From Myxococcota bacterium (GTDB lineage: Bacteria > Myxococcota_A > UBA796), in NCBI GenBank assembly GCA_029251165.1, contig JAQXDW010000072.1, positions 124,001 through 188,000 on the forward strand: a stretch of 64,000 nt of DNA, given 5' to 3'. Positions 50,702 to 58,987 of the stretch are shown in pieces. The translations under genes were made by a program, and so were the position numbers. The notes under the pieces were generated by a model. The model was given only the letters and a program-made list of their open reading frames with translations, was not told the origin of the DNA and searched no databases. Each line of letters begins with the position of its first letter. The stretch's first letter is position 1.

Positions 50702-51700
50702 TTAGAAGTCTGCGTCGAAGGTTACTTCTCCAGTTACCGCAATCTGGTAGGCCGAGACCCGCCGCTCGAAGAAGTTCGCCAGCTCCTGGACACCCTGGAG
50801 GTCCATGAACGGGAAGGGGTTCTTGGAGTTGTAGATCGGGGCCATGCCGAGAGACTGGAGTCGCTGGTCAGCGATGTGCTCAAGGTAGGTGCGCATGTCC
50901 TTGACGGACATTCCAGGAACGCCCTGGCCGAGAATGTCTTCTGCGAACAGGGTCTCGCACTCGACCGCCTCACGGATCATCTCGATGACATCTTCCTGCA
51001 TCTTGGCGTCGAACAGCTCGGGCTGCTCGTTGCGAACGGTGTTGACGACCTCAAGCGCGAAGTTCATGTGCATGCTCTCATCACGGAACACCCAATTGGT
51101 GCCGGCGGCGAGACCATCGAGCAGACCCTTGGAGCGGAGGAAGTACACGTAGGCGAATGCCCCAAAGAAGAACAGCCCCTCGATGCAGCTGGAGAAGCAG
51201 ATGAGGTTGAGGAGAAACTGCCTGCGATCCTGCTCGGTCTCGATCTTATCGAGCGTGTAGCAGGAGTCGATCCACTTGAAGCAGAAGTCGGCCTTGTGCT
51301 TGATGGACGGGATGTTGTGGATGGCCGCAAACGCCCGCTCTCGCTCTGCGATGTCGGGAATGTAGGTGTCCAGCAGGGTCAGGTAGAACTGAACGTGCAG
51401 CGCCTCTTCATACAGCTGCCGCGACAGGTACATCCGCGCCTCGGGAGCGTTGATGTGCTTGTAGAGGTTCAGCACGAGGTTGTTGGAGACGATGGAGTCG
51501 CCGGTGGCAAAGAACGCGACCAGCCGGTTGATGAGGTGACGCTCAGAGGGAAGCAGCCGGTTGTTGAGGTCGGCGGTGTCCCGAGAGAAGTCGACTTCCT
51601 CGACGGTCCAGGTGTTCTTGATCGCGTCGCGGTACATCTCGTAGAAGACCGGGTAGCGCATCGGGCGAAGCGTCAGGTTCATACCGGGATCGAGAAGCAT
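50702..51700 (-). CDS. nrdB: Ribonucleotide reductase, class I, small subunit
   Basis: 332 residues. The di-metal ligands are all present: D68, E99, H102, E174, E208 and H211. Y106, four residues after H102, sits where the radical tyrosine of class Ia/Ib enzymes is found, so a Phe-type class Ic enzyme is excluded. It houses the cofactor that starts the radical used by NrdA to turn ribonucleotides into deoxyribonucleotides. It lies 105 bases downstream of nrdA with its own GGAG ribosome site, probably on the same transcript. Confidence 0.96.
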   Translation of the reverse strand: MLLDPGMNLTLRPMRYPVFYEMYRDAIKNTWTVEEVDFSRDTADLNNRLLPSERHLINRLVAFFATGDSIVSNNLVLNLYKHINAPEARMYLSRQLYEEALHVQFYLTLLDTYIPDIAERERAFAAIHNIPSIKHKADFCFKWIDSCYTLDKIETEQDRRQFLLNLICFSSCIEGLFFFGAFAYVYFLRSKGLLDGLAAGTNWVFRDESMHMNFALEVVNTVRNEQPELFDAKMQEDVIEMIREAVECETLFAEDILGQGVPGMSVKDMRTYLEHIADQRLQSLGMAPIYNSKNPFPFMDLQGVQELANFFERRVSAYQIAVTGEVTFDADF

Positions 51701-51805
51701 TGGGACTCCAGACTCTTCAGGTCAGCACAGGGCGTGCGCCGCGGTAACGCTCCGCGACGCGTGCCGACCCTGCTTGGGGCGGTTCAGGAAAAAAGGGGTG
51801 CGGAA

Positions 51806-54253
51806 CTACTGGCAGGCTTCGCAGCTCTCGGGGTTCTCCAGAGAGCAGGCGATCTCCGCTGCGCTCTTGAAGGCCCCGGCACGCGGTGCACTGGAGGCCG
51901 CCGTCGTCCCTGAGATGCGGGTCGCGGGTCGGGAGCGAAGGTAGTAGGTCGTCTTGAGACCCTTGCGCCATGCGTATGCGTACATCGAAGAGAGCTTGTT
52001 GATGGTCGGACTGGCCATGAACAGGTTCAGTGAGGCGCTCTGATCGATGTAGGGGGAGCGGGCTGCGGCCATGTCGATGAGGGAGCGCTGGGGGAGCTCC
52101 CAGGAAGTCCGGTAGAGCGTACGAAGCTCCTCAGGGATCTCCATGATGTTCTGGATCGAGCCCTCACCAGACTTGATCTGCGCTCGCATGTCCTCGGTCC
52201 ACATCCCCAGCTTCTTCAGATCCGCCACCAGGTAGCGGTTGATCTGCATGAACTCTCCGGAGAGGGTCTCGCGCTTGAAGAGGTTGGAGACCTGGGGCTC
52301 GGTGCACTCATAGCAGCCGGAGATGCTGGCGATGGTCGCGGTGGGCGCGATGGCGATGAGCAGGGAGTTGCGGAGACCGTGGCGGAGGATTCGATCCTTC
52401 AGCTCATCCCAGCGTCCCTGAGAGCTGGAGGCGCCGCCGAACAGGTTGAGCTGTCCGCTGGTGCCGCCCTGATCGGGGGTGACACCCCAGAGATCGAACT
52501 GGAGGTGACCGCGCGCGGCTCGGGTCTCAGAGAAGGTCTCGTGGGGACCATACTCCTCGGCGAGATCACAGGAGGCTGACAGCGCGGCGTAGTAGATCTC
52601 TTCCTGGAGACGTGCCGAGAGCGCGCGCGCCTCAGGAGAGTCGTAGGGCAGACGCTTGATGAAGAAGACGTCCTGGAGCCCCATCACACCGAGCCCGACC
52701 GGACGCCAGCGCTGGTTGGAGGCGGCAGACTCCGGGGTCGGGTAGTAGTTGATGTCCACGACGCGATCGAGGTACTTGACCGCGATCTTGACCCGGCTGC
52801 GCAGCTTCTCGAAGTTGAACTCACCGAACTCAATGAACCGGCTGAGGTTGACCGAGCCGAGGTTGCAGACCGCGGTCTCGCCCTGGCTGGTGACCTCAAC
52901 GATCTCGGTGCAGAGGTTGGAGGAGTGCACAGAGTTGCCGGGCATGCCGGTCTGGTTGGACTTGCGGTTGCAGTGGTCCTTGAAGGTCATCCAGCCGTTT
53001 CCGGTCTGGGCGAGGGTGCGCATCATCCTGGCGTAGAGATCGCGGGCCTTGATCTGACGAACGAAGCGACCGGCAGACTCAGCCTTCTCGTAGATCTCTT
53101 CGAACTCATCGCCGAAGGAATCCACCAGCTCCGGCAGGTCCTTGGGATCGAACAGGGACCACACCTCGTCTGCGAGGACGCGCCGCATGAAGATGTCCGG
53201 GATCCAGTTGGCGAGGTTGAGGTTGTGGGTGCGTCGGGCCTCGTCACCAGTGTTGTCGCGAAGCTCGAGGAACTCCTCGATGTCCGGGTGCCAGGGCTCA
53301 AGGTATACGCAGCATGCGCCCTTTCGCCGGCCGCCCTGGTTGACCGCAGCGACGGAGGCGTCGAGGGTCTTCAGCCAGGGAACGATGCCGTTGGACTTGC
53401 CGTTGGTTCCCTGGATGAGAGAGCCACGGGAGCGCACTCGATGCCACGCAACGCCGATGCCGCCAGCAAACTTGGAGAGCTGGGCGATGTCGGTGTAGCG
53501 CTTGTAGATGCCCTCGAGGGCATCCTCCGGCGAGTCCAGCAGATAGCAAGACGACATCTGGCTGTGCTGGGTGCCAGAGTTGAACAGGGTCGGGCTGGAG
53601 GTGAGGTACTCCAGCGAGGAGACCAGGCGGTAGAACTCGATCGCCTCTTCTGGGGTACGGGCGAGGCCACAGGCAACCCGCAGGAAGAAGTACTGCGGCG
53701 TCTCGAAGACCTTCCGGGAGATCGGGTGGCGCAGCAGGTAGCGGTCGTAGACCGTGCGCAGGCCAAAGTACAGGAACAGGTCCGCCCGGCGTGGGTCGAT
53801 GACGGGGTTGAGGATCTCTGCATTGTCCGCAACAAACGCTGCGGTCTTGTCTGAGATGATGCCCATCTGGTGACCAAACGCGATGCAGCCGGCGAAGTCC
53901 TTGATGCCCTGGCTCTCCACCTCATCGAGGATGACACGGTCCATGAACCGAGCCGCGAGCCGGGAGTAGACCGGATCCTCCGCAGTCAGCGCAGCGGGAA
54001 TCTGAACGAGGAGCTTGTCGAACTCTTTGACCGGGATGCCGTCGTACATGCCGCTGTGGACACGCTCGGAGATGTGGTCAACATTGACCTCTTCCAGACC
54101 GGCAGCAAAGTCACGGACCATGCTGGTGAGCTTCTCCAGCGACATCGGCTCGCGGCGGCCATCGGGGTGACGCAGACGGATCTGGGGTCCGGCAGACACA
54201 CCGGTGGATACGATCGCCTCATCGGCGGCCTGGTTCTCATGCTCAACGATCAT
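51806..54253 (-). CDS. nrdA: Ribonucleotide reductase, class I, large subunit
   Basis: 815 residues. An ATP-cone domain (about 25-115) gives overall activity control. Catalytic residues: C236 and C463 (the redox pair), and N446-x-C448-x-E450 (NLCTEI, with thiyl Cys). The C-terminus ends ESCEACQ, the swinging Cys pair re-reduced by thioredoxin or glutaredoxin. The C-terminal segment before it is unusual (Ala/Ser/Arg-rich). No good ribosome site stands before the ATG. Upstream are a clear promoter and two NrdR-type boxes. Confidence 0.97.
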   Translation of the reverse strand: MIVEHENQAADEAIVSTGVSAGPQIRLRHPDGRREPMSLEKLTSMVRDFAAGLEEVNVDHISERVHSGMYDGIPVKEFDKLLVQIPAALTAEDPVYSRLAARFMDRVILDEVESQGIKDFAGCIAFGHQMGIISDKTAAFVADNAEILNPVIDPRRADLFLYFGLRTVYDRYLLRHPISRKVFETPQYFFLRVACGLARTPEEAIEFYRLVSSLEYLTSSPTLFNSGTQHSQMSSCYLLDSPEDALEGIYKRYTDIAQLSKFAGGIGVAWHRVRSRGSLIQGTNGKSNGIVPWLKTLDASVAAVNQGGRRKGACCVYLEPWHPDIEEFLELRDNTGDEARRTHNLNLANWIPDIFMRRVLADEVWSLFDPKDLPELVDSFGDEFEEIYEKAESAGRFVRQIKARDLYARMMRTLAQTGNGWMTFKDHCNRKSNQTGMPGNSVHSSNLCTEIVEVTSQGETAVCNLGSVNLSRFIEFGEFNFEKLRSRVKIAVKYLDRVVDINYYPTPESAASNQRWRPVGLGVMGLQDVFFIKRLPYDSPEARALSARLQEEIYYAALSASCDLAEEYGPHETFSETRAARGHLQFDLWGVTPDQGGTSGQLNLFGGASSSQGRWDELKDRILRHGLRNSLLIAIAPTATIASISGCYECTEPQVSNLFKRETLSGEFMQINRYLVADLKKLGMWTEDMRAQIKSGEGSIQNIMEIPEELRTLYRTSWELPQRSLIDMAAARSPYIDQSASLNLFMASPTINKLSSMYAYAWRKGLKTTYYLRSRPATRISGTTAASSAPRAGAFKSAAEIACSLENPESCEACQ

Positions 54254-54377
54254 GCTGCTGTGCTCTGCGGACGGAAGTGGAGGGGTATTTGCTGCGGAGG
54301 GTGCGTCGCGCGGTGAAGAAGTGCCACAGGAGGGGCAACACCGTGGACGGTGGGTGGCATTGATACAGCCGTGTTTG

Positions 54378-54405
54378 ATCTTACAGAGGGGGGATTCCCT
54401 GTCAA
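54378..54405 (-). promoter_or_regulatory. Promoter of nrdAB
   Basis: On the minus strand TTGACA (54405-54400), a 16-base spacer, and TAAGAT (54383-54378) form a strong sigma-70 promoter. The predicted start near 54371 gives a leader of about 118 bases to the nrdA ATG. Confidence 0.7.
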
Positions 54406-54452
54406 CACTTCATATGGTGTATCTTGACACGTCAACCCCCTATATATGGGGT
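54405..54452. promoter_or_regulatory. Two NrdR-type boxes upstream of nrdAB
   Basis: Box 1 is ACACTTCATATGGTGT (54405-54420), box 2 is CCCCTATATATGGGGT (54437-54452). Both fit the acaCwAtATaTwGtgt pattern, and the 16-base gap puts them on the same DNA face, as in known NrdR operators. Box 1 touches the -35 hexamer, so NrdR bound with dATP/ATP should repress nrdAB. Confidence 0.7.
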
Positions 54453-54554
54453 AGACCCAAAGCACCGATCACGGATGATCCGCTGATAATGGGATCCTTT
54501 CTACAGCGCATCGCTTCTCGTCGGCGCTATATGGGGTCGCGATTTTTTTACTGC

Positions 54555-56528
54555 TCAGGCTTCCAGCGTGCCGGGCTTGCGCGCCGAGTAGATACACCAC
54601 CGCCAGCAGTCCATGATCTTTCCCGATGGAAGTACCTTATACGGGTGAACCGCCTTAACCTCAGCGGGCGCCTCATAGAAGAGCTTCCGGATCTCGTAGC
54701 GGTGCAGGGTGGCGGTCTCGTGGGTGTCGATCCAGACGTCGAGGTTTTCCCAGAGGTTGAACTCTTCCATCCGATCAACAACCAGCCCGCTGTCTTCGAT
54801 CACGGCTCGGAAGTCAGACTCCAGGAACATGTGGTAGAGGAGCGGCTGCTTCTTCTTGAAGATCCGAAACATCCATGCCGCATCCGCGGCAGAGAACGGT
54901 ATGATCTGCGCGACAACGAACTGTCCGCCGGGCTTGAGGACCCTGAAGACCTCGTCCATCATCTTCGCCGGCTCTGGCATGAGGTGCATGACCTCGCGGT
55001 TGGTCACCAGCTCGAAGCTCTCGTCGGGAAATGGGATGTCGTAGACCGTACCGTGGACCACCGCGTCTAAGCGCTGCCGAGACAGGGAGACCATCTCAGG
55101 GGTGATGTCGAGGCCGGTGATCTTTGCCACCTTGCCCCGGAAGGCATTGCCGACGACGCCGCTGCCACAGCAGACGTCGAGGGCCTGAGCCGTGACCGGA
55201 ACGTCCGACATCGCGCCGATGGCTGAGAGCAGACCATCGTTGGCGATCCAGACGGCTGAGTCGTGCCAGTTGCGAGAGCGCTCGCCGAACTGGGCCTGAT
55301 AGATCTCAGGCGTGGCCTCTGCGGGAGTGATCTGGTGGCGTGCGGCCTCTCCAGCGCGCCGGGAGGCCTTGCGCGCACGGGCGGCCTCGATGGCCTTGGT
55401 CACCACCGCCTCAGCCAGCACCGGATCGGATGCAAACACACCCGCCAGGGCAGCCTCGACCTCCTCCGCGACGATGCCCGCGACCTCAGAGTTCGCCAGG
55501 CGGGTCTTGGTCTGCCCGCCAAACTGGGGCTCAGGGACCTTCAGAGAGAGCACCACGGTCAGCCCCTCTCGGACGTCGACGCCCTGGACTCCGCTGCCCA
55601 GGCCCGGATCGATGAGCCCGCGCCGGATGGCCTCGGTGCGCACTGCCGCAGTCAGGGCAGACTTGAGGCCGTCGAGGTGGGTGCCCCCCTCGCCAGTGCG
55701 GATCGAGTTGACGAAGGTGTGGATGTCCTCGGCGTACAGGGAGGTCCACTGCAGCGCAGCATCGATCTCCACGCCAGCCCGAGCGGCCTGGATCTGAGCG
55801 GGGGGTGTGTGCAGCGGACTCCGCAGCCGGTTGAGGTGTGCCACGAAGCTGCGGGTGCCGCCCGAGTACTGGAAGGTCTCGCCACGCCCGTCTCCTCGGC
55901 GGTCGGTCAGGGTGATGGCCACCCCAGGGTTGAGGAAGGCCAGCTCCCGCATCCGCCACGATAGAATGTCGTAGGAGAAGTCGAGGATCTCTCGAAAGAT
56001 CCGCGCATCGGGAAGAAAGCGAACCTGGGTGCCGCGCTGCGTGGCGGCGCCGACGGACTTGACCGGCTCGATGACCAGCCCGCGCGAGAACCGCCCCGTG
56101 AAGTGCTGCCCGTCGCGCCAGACATCGAGGGTGAGCCACTCCGACAGCGCGTTGACGCAAGAGACACCGACGCCATGGAGTCCACCCGAGACCCGATAGG
56201 CCCCCTTGCCGAACTTGCCGCCAGCATGGAGCGTGGTGAGCACCAGCTCAGCAGCGGAGCGGCCGCTCTCCTGCCAGTTCCCGACCGGGATGCCCCGACC
56301 GTCATCGGTCACCCCGACCGAGCCGTCAGCGAACAGCTCGACCGTTATCGCGGTGCAGTGTCCGGCGAGGGCTTCGTCGATGGCGTTGTCCACCACCTCG
56401 TACACAAGGTGGTGCAGCCCCTCAGAGCCGGTACCGCCGATGTACATCCCTGGCCGCTGCCGAACCGGCTCCAGGCCGGAGAGGATGGTTATGCTTCCTG
56501 CGTTGTACTGCGACTGGTCTGCGTCCAT
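54555..56528 (-). CDS. GyrB-type ATPase/transducer fused to a SAM methyltransferase
   Basis: 657 residues from the ATG with GAGAGG upstream. Residues 1-397 are GyrB-like: Y8 (ATP-arm Tyr), catalytic E44 and N48 in YEVVDNAIDEA, DDGRGIP (75-81), GGLHGVG (115-121), 'RTGEGGTHLDG' (277-287) and the QTK loop with K341. All ATP-hydrolysis residues are kept. The long transducer helix ends near 397 (ARKASRRAGEAAR). The TOPRIM and C-terminal gyrase domains are absent. Instead, residues about 408-657 form a UbiE-like methyltransferase with motif I 'LDVCCGSGVVG' (450-460), 'IPFPDESFELVTNREV' and 'VFRVLKPGGQF'. It is not a working gyrase subunit. An ATP-driven dimer clamp that controls methylation is one idea. 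No normal gyrB is in the window. Confidence 0.9.
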   Translation of the reverse strand: MDADQSQYNAGSITILSGLEPVRQRPGMYIGGTGSEGLHHLVYEVVDNAIDEALAGHCTAITVELFADGSVGVTDDGRGIPVGNWQESGRSAAELVLTTLHAGGKFGKGAYRVSGGLHGVGVSCVNALSEWLTLDVWRDGQHFTGRFSRGLVIEPVKSVGAATQRGTQVRFLPDARIFREILDFSYDILSWRMRELAFLNPGVAITLTDRRGDGRGETFQYSGGTRSFVAHLNRLRSPLHTPPAQIQAARAGVEIDAALQWTSLYAEDIHTFVNSIRTGEGGTHLDGLKSALTAAVRTEAIRRGLIDPGLGSGVQGVDVREGLTVVLSLKVPEPQFGGQTKTRLANSEVAGIVAEEVEAALAGVFASDPVLAEAVVTKAIEAARARKASRRAGEAARHQITPAEATPEIYQAQFGERSRNWHDSAVWIANDGLLSAIGAMSDVPVTAQALDVCCGSGVVGNAFRGKVAKITGLDITPEMVSLSRQRLDAVVHGTVYDIPFPDESFELVTNREVMHLMPEPAKMMDEVFRVLKPGGQFVVAQIIPFSAADAAWMFRIFKKKQPLLYHMFLESDFRAVIEDSGLVVDRMEEFNLWENLDVWIDTHETATLHRYEIRKLFYEAPAEVKAVHPYKVLPSGKIMDCWRWCIYSARKPGTLEA

Positions 56529-56574
56529 CGATCGGCCTCTCAATGTCTTCCCGCACCCCTATCCTGATCCGGTG

Positions 56575-56739
56575 TCAGGGACGCGCGGGCAGCTCCCCAG
56601 GGCCGAGATCGTACTCTGACTGGCGGTCGAGCTGTGGCATCGGGACTCGATGCAGCCACACCAGCACGCCGAGGTTCACCAGCAGCACGGCTGCTGCCAG
56701 GACAATGAGAACGCGGAGGATGCGTGCGGAGCGAGACAC
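56575..56739 (-). CDS. Tiny membrane protein (54 residues)
   Basis: From a GTG at 56739: a basic N-terminus (MSRSARILR), one membrane helix (VLIVLAAAVLLVNLGVLVWL), and a short polar tail with Pro, Asp and Glu. Too short for ordinary gene lists. The ribosome site is weak, so the frame is uncertain. It lies between the fusion gene and a divergent exported-protein gene, and resembles in build another tiny protein at 57178-57345. Confidence 0.45.
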   Translation of the reverse strand: MSRSARILRVLIVLAAAVLLVNLGVLVWLHRVPMPQLDRQSEYDLGPGELPARP

Positions 56740-56749
56740 ACTGGCAGGG

Positions 56750-56755
56750 TATCAT
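56750..56755 (+). promoter_or_regulatory. Candidate -10 element (TATCAT), leaderless arrangement
   Basis: TATCAT ends seven bases before the ATG at 56763; no Shine-Dalgarno is present. Confidence 0.4.
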
Positions 56756-56762
56756 TCTCGTC

Positions 56763-57176
56763 ATGCGCGCCATGCTCGCCATCGCAGGGGTGCTGCTGAG
56801 CACCAACCTCACCTTCCTCGGCTGGTCAGTCCTCGAGGGACTGCGGCTCGCCGCGCCGCTCTCCGCACCGCCAGCGCCGGTGACCGTGGCGGACCTGTCG
56901 ATGACCCTTGCCGGCATGCCCGAGCACTCCGGAGACGCCAGCTGTGCGGAGCTCGCACGGTTTGTCGCCGCGCTCAACGCTGCGCTGATGGAAGCCGGAG
57001 AGACCGCGCTGCCGATCCACGCGCCGCTGTCTGATCCGCTGATGCAGACGTCCTGCCGCATCGACGATGAAGCCGTCGCCGATCGGCTGCGGCCGTACCG
57101 GCGACGGTTTCGGAGCCGGAGCCTCCCCCCGCCGCCAGCCTTCGCTCACTTCGCCTCCGCCACCGAGCGCCGCTGA
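56763..57176 (+). CDS. Exported or membrane-anchored hypothetical protein
   Basis: 137 residues. The first 25 (MRAMLAIAGVLLSTNLTFLGWSVLEG) form a signal anchor; the rest is helical with two Cys and a basic Pro/Arg-rich tail. No family recognised. No ribosome site; a TATCAT hexamer seven bases before the ATG suggests a leaderless transcript. It is enclosed by two tiny minus-strand membrane proteins. Confidence 0.6.
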   Translation: MRAMLAIAGVLLSTNLTFLGWSVLEGLRLAAPLSAPPAPVTVADLSMTLAGMPEHSGDASCAELARFVAALNAALMEAGETALPIHAPLSDPLMQTSCRIDDEAVADRLRPYRRRFRSRSLPPPPAFAHFASATERR

Positions 57177-57177
57177 C

Positions 57178-57345
57178 TCAGTTCTCTGGTGCTGTGTACT
57201 GGAGGGTGCGCTGGGTGAGCAGCGCGCGCTCCGCAGCAGCCCGAGACAGGGACAGGGCCGCCACACGCTGCGCAATGGCCACCATGCAGGTGGCATTGAG
57301 CACCAGGAGCACCAGGAGCACCGCTGTGAGACGCGCATCGGACAT
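57178..57345 (-). CDS. Tiny membrane protein (55 residues)
   Basis: From an ATG with AGGAG four bases upstream: a short polar start (MSDARLTA), one membrane helix (VLLVLLVLNATCMVAIA), and a polar helical tail ending TAPEN. The good ribosome site supports it as a real gene, though it is below usual length limits. It ends just past the convergent gene at 56763-57176 and is divergent from the sulfatase lipoprotein. Role unknown. Confidence 0.6.
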   Translation of the reverse strand: MSDARLTAVLLVLLVLNATCMVAIAQRVAALSLSRAAAERALLTQRTLQYTAPEN

Positions 57346-57352
57346 CGGCTCC

Positions 57353-57358
57353 TATACT
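57353..57358 (+). promoter_or_regulatory. Candidate -10 element (TATACT), leaderless arrangement
   Basis: TATACT ends seven bases before the ATG of the sulfatase-like lipoprotein gene, which lacks a Shine-Dalgarno sequence. Confidence 0.45.
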
Positions 57359-57365
57359 ACCCCTG

Positions 57366-58667
57366 ATGCTTTCGATGCTTCTCCTGATGCTGAGCGGCTG
57401 CCAGCGCGAGCGCCCCACCAGCTTCCTGATCATCTCGCTGGACACCTTCCGGGCGGATCGAATCGGACGGCTCGGTCCAGATGGCGCCAGCCTCACCCCG
57501 AACCTCGACGCACTGGCTGGCGAGTCGGTCGTGTTCACCGCAGCATACGCGGCTTCCAATGAGACGCTGTTCTCTCACGCCGCGCTGTTCACCGGCCAGC
57601 CCGCCAGCCGACAGGGCAGCCTCGACGCGGCCACCTTCCAGCTCACCCCGCAGACACCGACCCTCGCCGGACAGCTCGCGCGCGCCGGCTTCTGGACTGA
57701 GGCCATCGTCGCTGGCGGTCACCTCAGCCCGGTCTTCGGCCTCAGCAACGGCTTCCGGCGCTACGTCTCGATGCCGGACTGGTCCTCATTCCAGCAGACC
57801 GCTCCCCGCGCCATCGCGCGGCTGCCCTGGCTGGCTCAGCGCGGCCAGCCGTTCCTGCTCCTCGTTCACGGCTACGACACCCACACCCCCTACCCCAAGG
57901 CTGGGCCGCTGTATCGGACACCAGGCTACGACGGCCCGCTCCTGGATCAGGCCCGCGACGCCGACTTCTACGAGCAGGTCACCGACGGGGCGTGGTTCCC
58001 TGACTACCACCCCGGTGAGGCCCTGCGGCCCGGTCCCGGTCAGGGCAGCGGCGTTCCGCTGTCGGTCTATCAAGACGACCCCGCCGTCTCCCGGTACGAC
58101 CTGACGGCGGCCGACATGGACTTCCTCATCAGCGCCTACGATCTCTCCGCCGCCCACGCCGATGCCTGGGTTGGTGCCATCCTCGCCGGACTCGATGATG
58201 CCGGGCTGGCAGAGAGCACAGTGGTCGTGGTCCTGGGCGACCACGGCGAGGACCTGATGGAAGAGGGCTGGTTCAACCACCGCCACGCGCTCAGCGATGT
58301 CACCCTCCACGTCCCGCTGATCCTGCGCGTTCCCGGTCAGCCCGCTGCCGTTGTCGAGACCCCGACCAGCCTCATCGACGTCGCCCCCACCATGCTGGCA
58401 CTGGTCGATCAGACCGCACCCGCCGACTGGATCGGACAGGACCTCCTCGCCGCGACGTCCGCGCGTCCGGTCCTCTCGGAGTCCCCCCAGGGCATCGTCT
58501 CGCTCCGAACCGCAGACGCCCGGCTGGTCACCGAGCGGGCTGCGCTCACCGAACCGTTTCCCGCTCAGCCCGGAGCGCGTGCTGCGCTTCGGTCAGACGA
58601 CGGCAGCGCGCTCCCCTGGGAAATGGCTGCTGCGCTGTGGCCAGTGCTCCAAGAGGCCACGCCATGA
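57366..58667 (+). CDS. Sulfatase-family lipoprotein
   Basis: 433 residues with a lipobox (LLLMLSGC). Sulfatase/alkaline-phosphatase fold: 'LIISLDTFRADRIGRLG', 'NETLFSHAALFTGQPASRQG', 'LVHGYDTHTPY' and 'VVVLGDHGEDLMEEG'. There is no CxPxR formylglycine motif, so the nucleophile is probably Ser or Thr, and phosphoesters are possible substrates. The active-site Asp/His metal ligands look complete. Four-base overlap (ATGA) with the EF-hand gene downstream. Confidence 0.87.
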   Translation: MLSMLLLMLSGCQRERPTSFLIISLDTFRADRIGRLGPDGASLTPNLDALAGESVVFTAAYAASNETLFSHAALFTGQPASRQGSLDAATFQLTPQTPTLAGQLARAGFWTEAIVAGGHLSPVFGLSNGFRRYVSMPDWSSFQQTAPRAIARLPWLAQRGQPFLLLVHGYDTHTPYPKAGPLYRTPGYDGPLLDQARDADFYEQVTDGAWFPDYHPGEALRPGPGQGSGVPLSVYQDDPAVSRYDLTAADMDFLISAYDLSAAHADAWVGAILAGLDDAGLAESTVVVVLGDHGEDLMEEGWFNHRHALSDVTLHVPLILRVPGQPAAVVETPTSLIDVAPTMLALVDQTAPADWIGQDLLAATSARPVLSESPQGIVSLRTADARLVTERAALTEPFPAQPGARAALRSDDGSALPWEMAAALWPVLQEATP

Positions 58668-58987
58668 GGCCCCCGGTGCTCCTCACGCTGCTCGCGGCTG
58701 TGGGCCTTCAGCTGTGCGCGCTGGTCACACTCCAGCGTCCGGTGCCGCCGCTTCACCCGGCGCTGTCCGCGCACTGGCGCTCTCGGCTCGACACCGATGG
58801 TGACGGCGTGCTGTCCGTGGCTGAGGTCCAGGCCCGCTCTCTGCCCGGGCTGCCGGACTGGGACCTGGATGAAGACGGCGAGGTCAGCCCGGGAGAGCTG
58901 GAGAGGATGCTCTGGATGCTCTCCTCAAGTCCACTCTACGAGACCACCCCGGCACGGCGTCAGCTCACTTGGCGGCCTGTGGATTGA
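58664..58987 (+). CDS. Exported EF-hand protein
   Basis: 107 residues: N-terminal signal or anchor (LLTLLAAVGLQLCALVTL), then a pair of canonical EF-hand loops, DTDGDGVLSVAE and DLDEDGEVSPGE, each with Asp at 1, 3, 5, Gly at 6 and Glu at 12. It should bind two Ca ions outside the cytoplasm. Translationally coupled to the sulfatase lipoprotein, so it may support that enzyme or sense calcium with it. Its 3' end overlaps the convergent radical SAM gene by 23 bases. Confidence 0.85.
   Translation: MRPPVLLTLLAAVGLQLCALVTLQRPVPPLHPALSAHWRSRLDTDGDGVLSVAEVQARSLPGLPDWDLDEDGEVSPGELERMLWMLSSSPLYETTPARRQLTWRPVD

Larger units (their letters stand above)
54254..54554. other. Intergenic region between the GyrB-methyltransferase gene and nrdA
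   Basis: About 300 bases, AT-richer than average, holding the nrdAB promoter and NrdR boxes. The part 54453-54554 (3' side of the fusion gene) has a T-run (54542-54549) but no clear hairpin in the right orientation. The nrdA leader (54254-54371) shows no gene. Confidence 0.6.
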
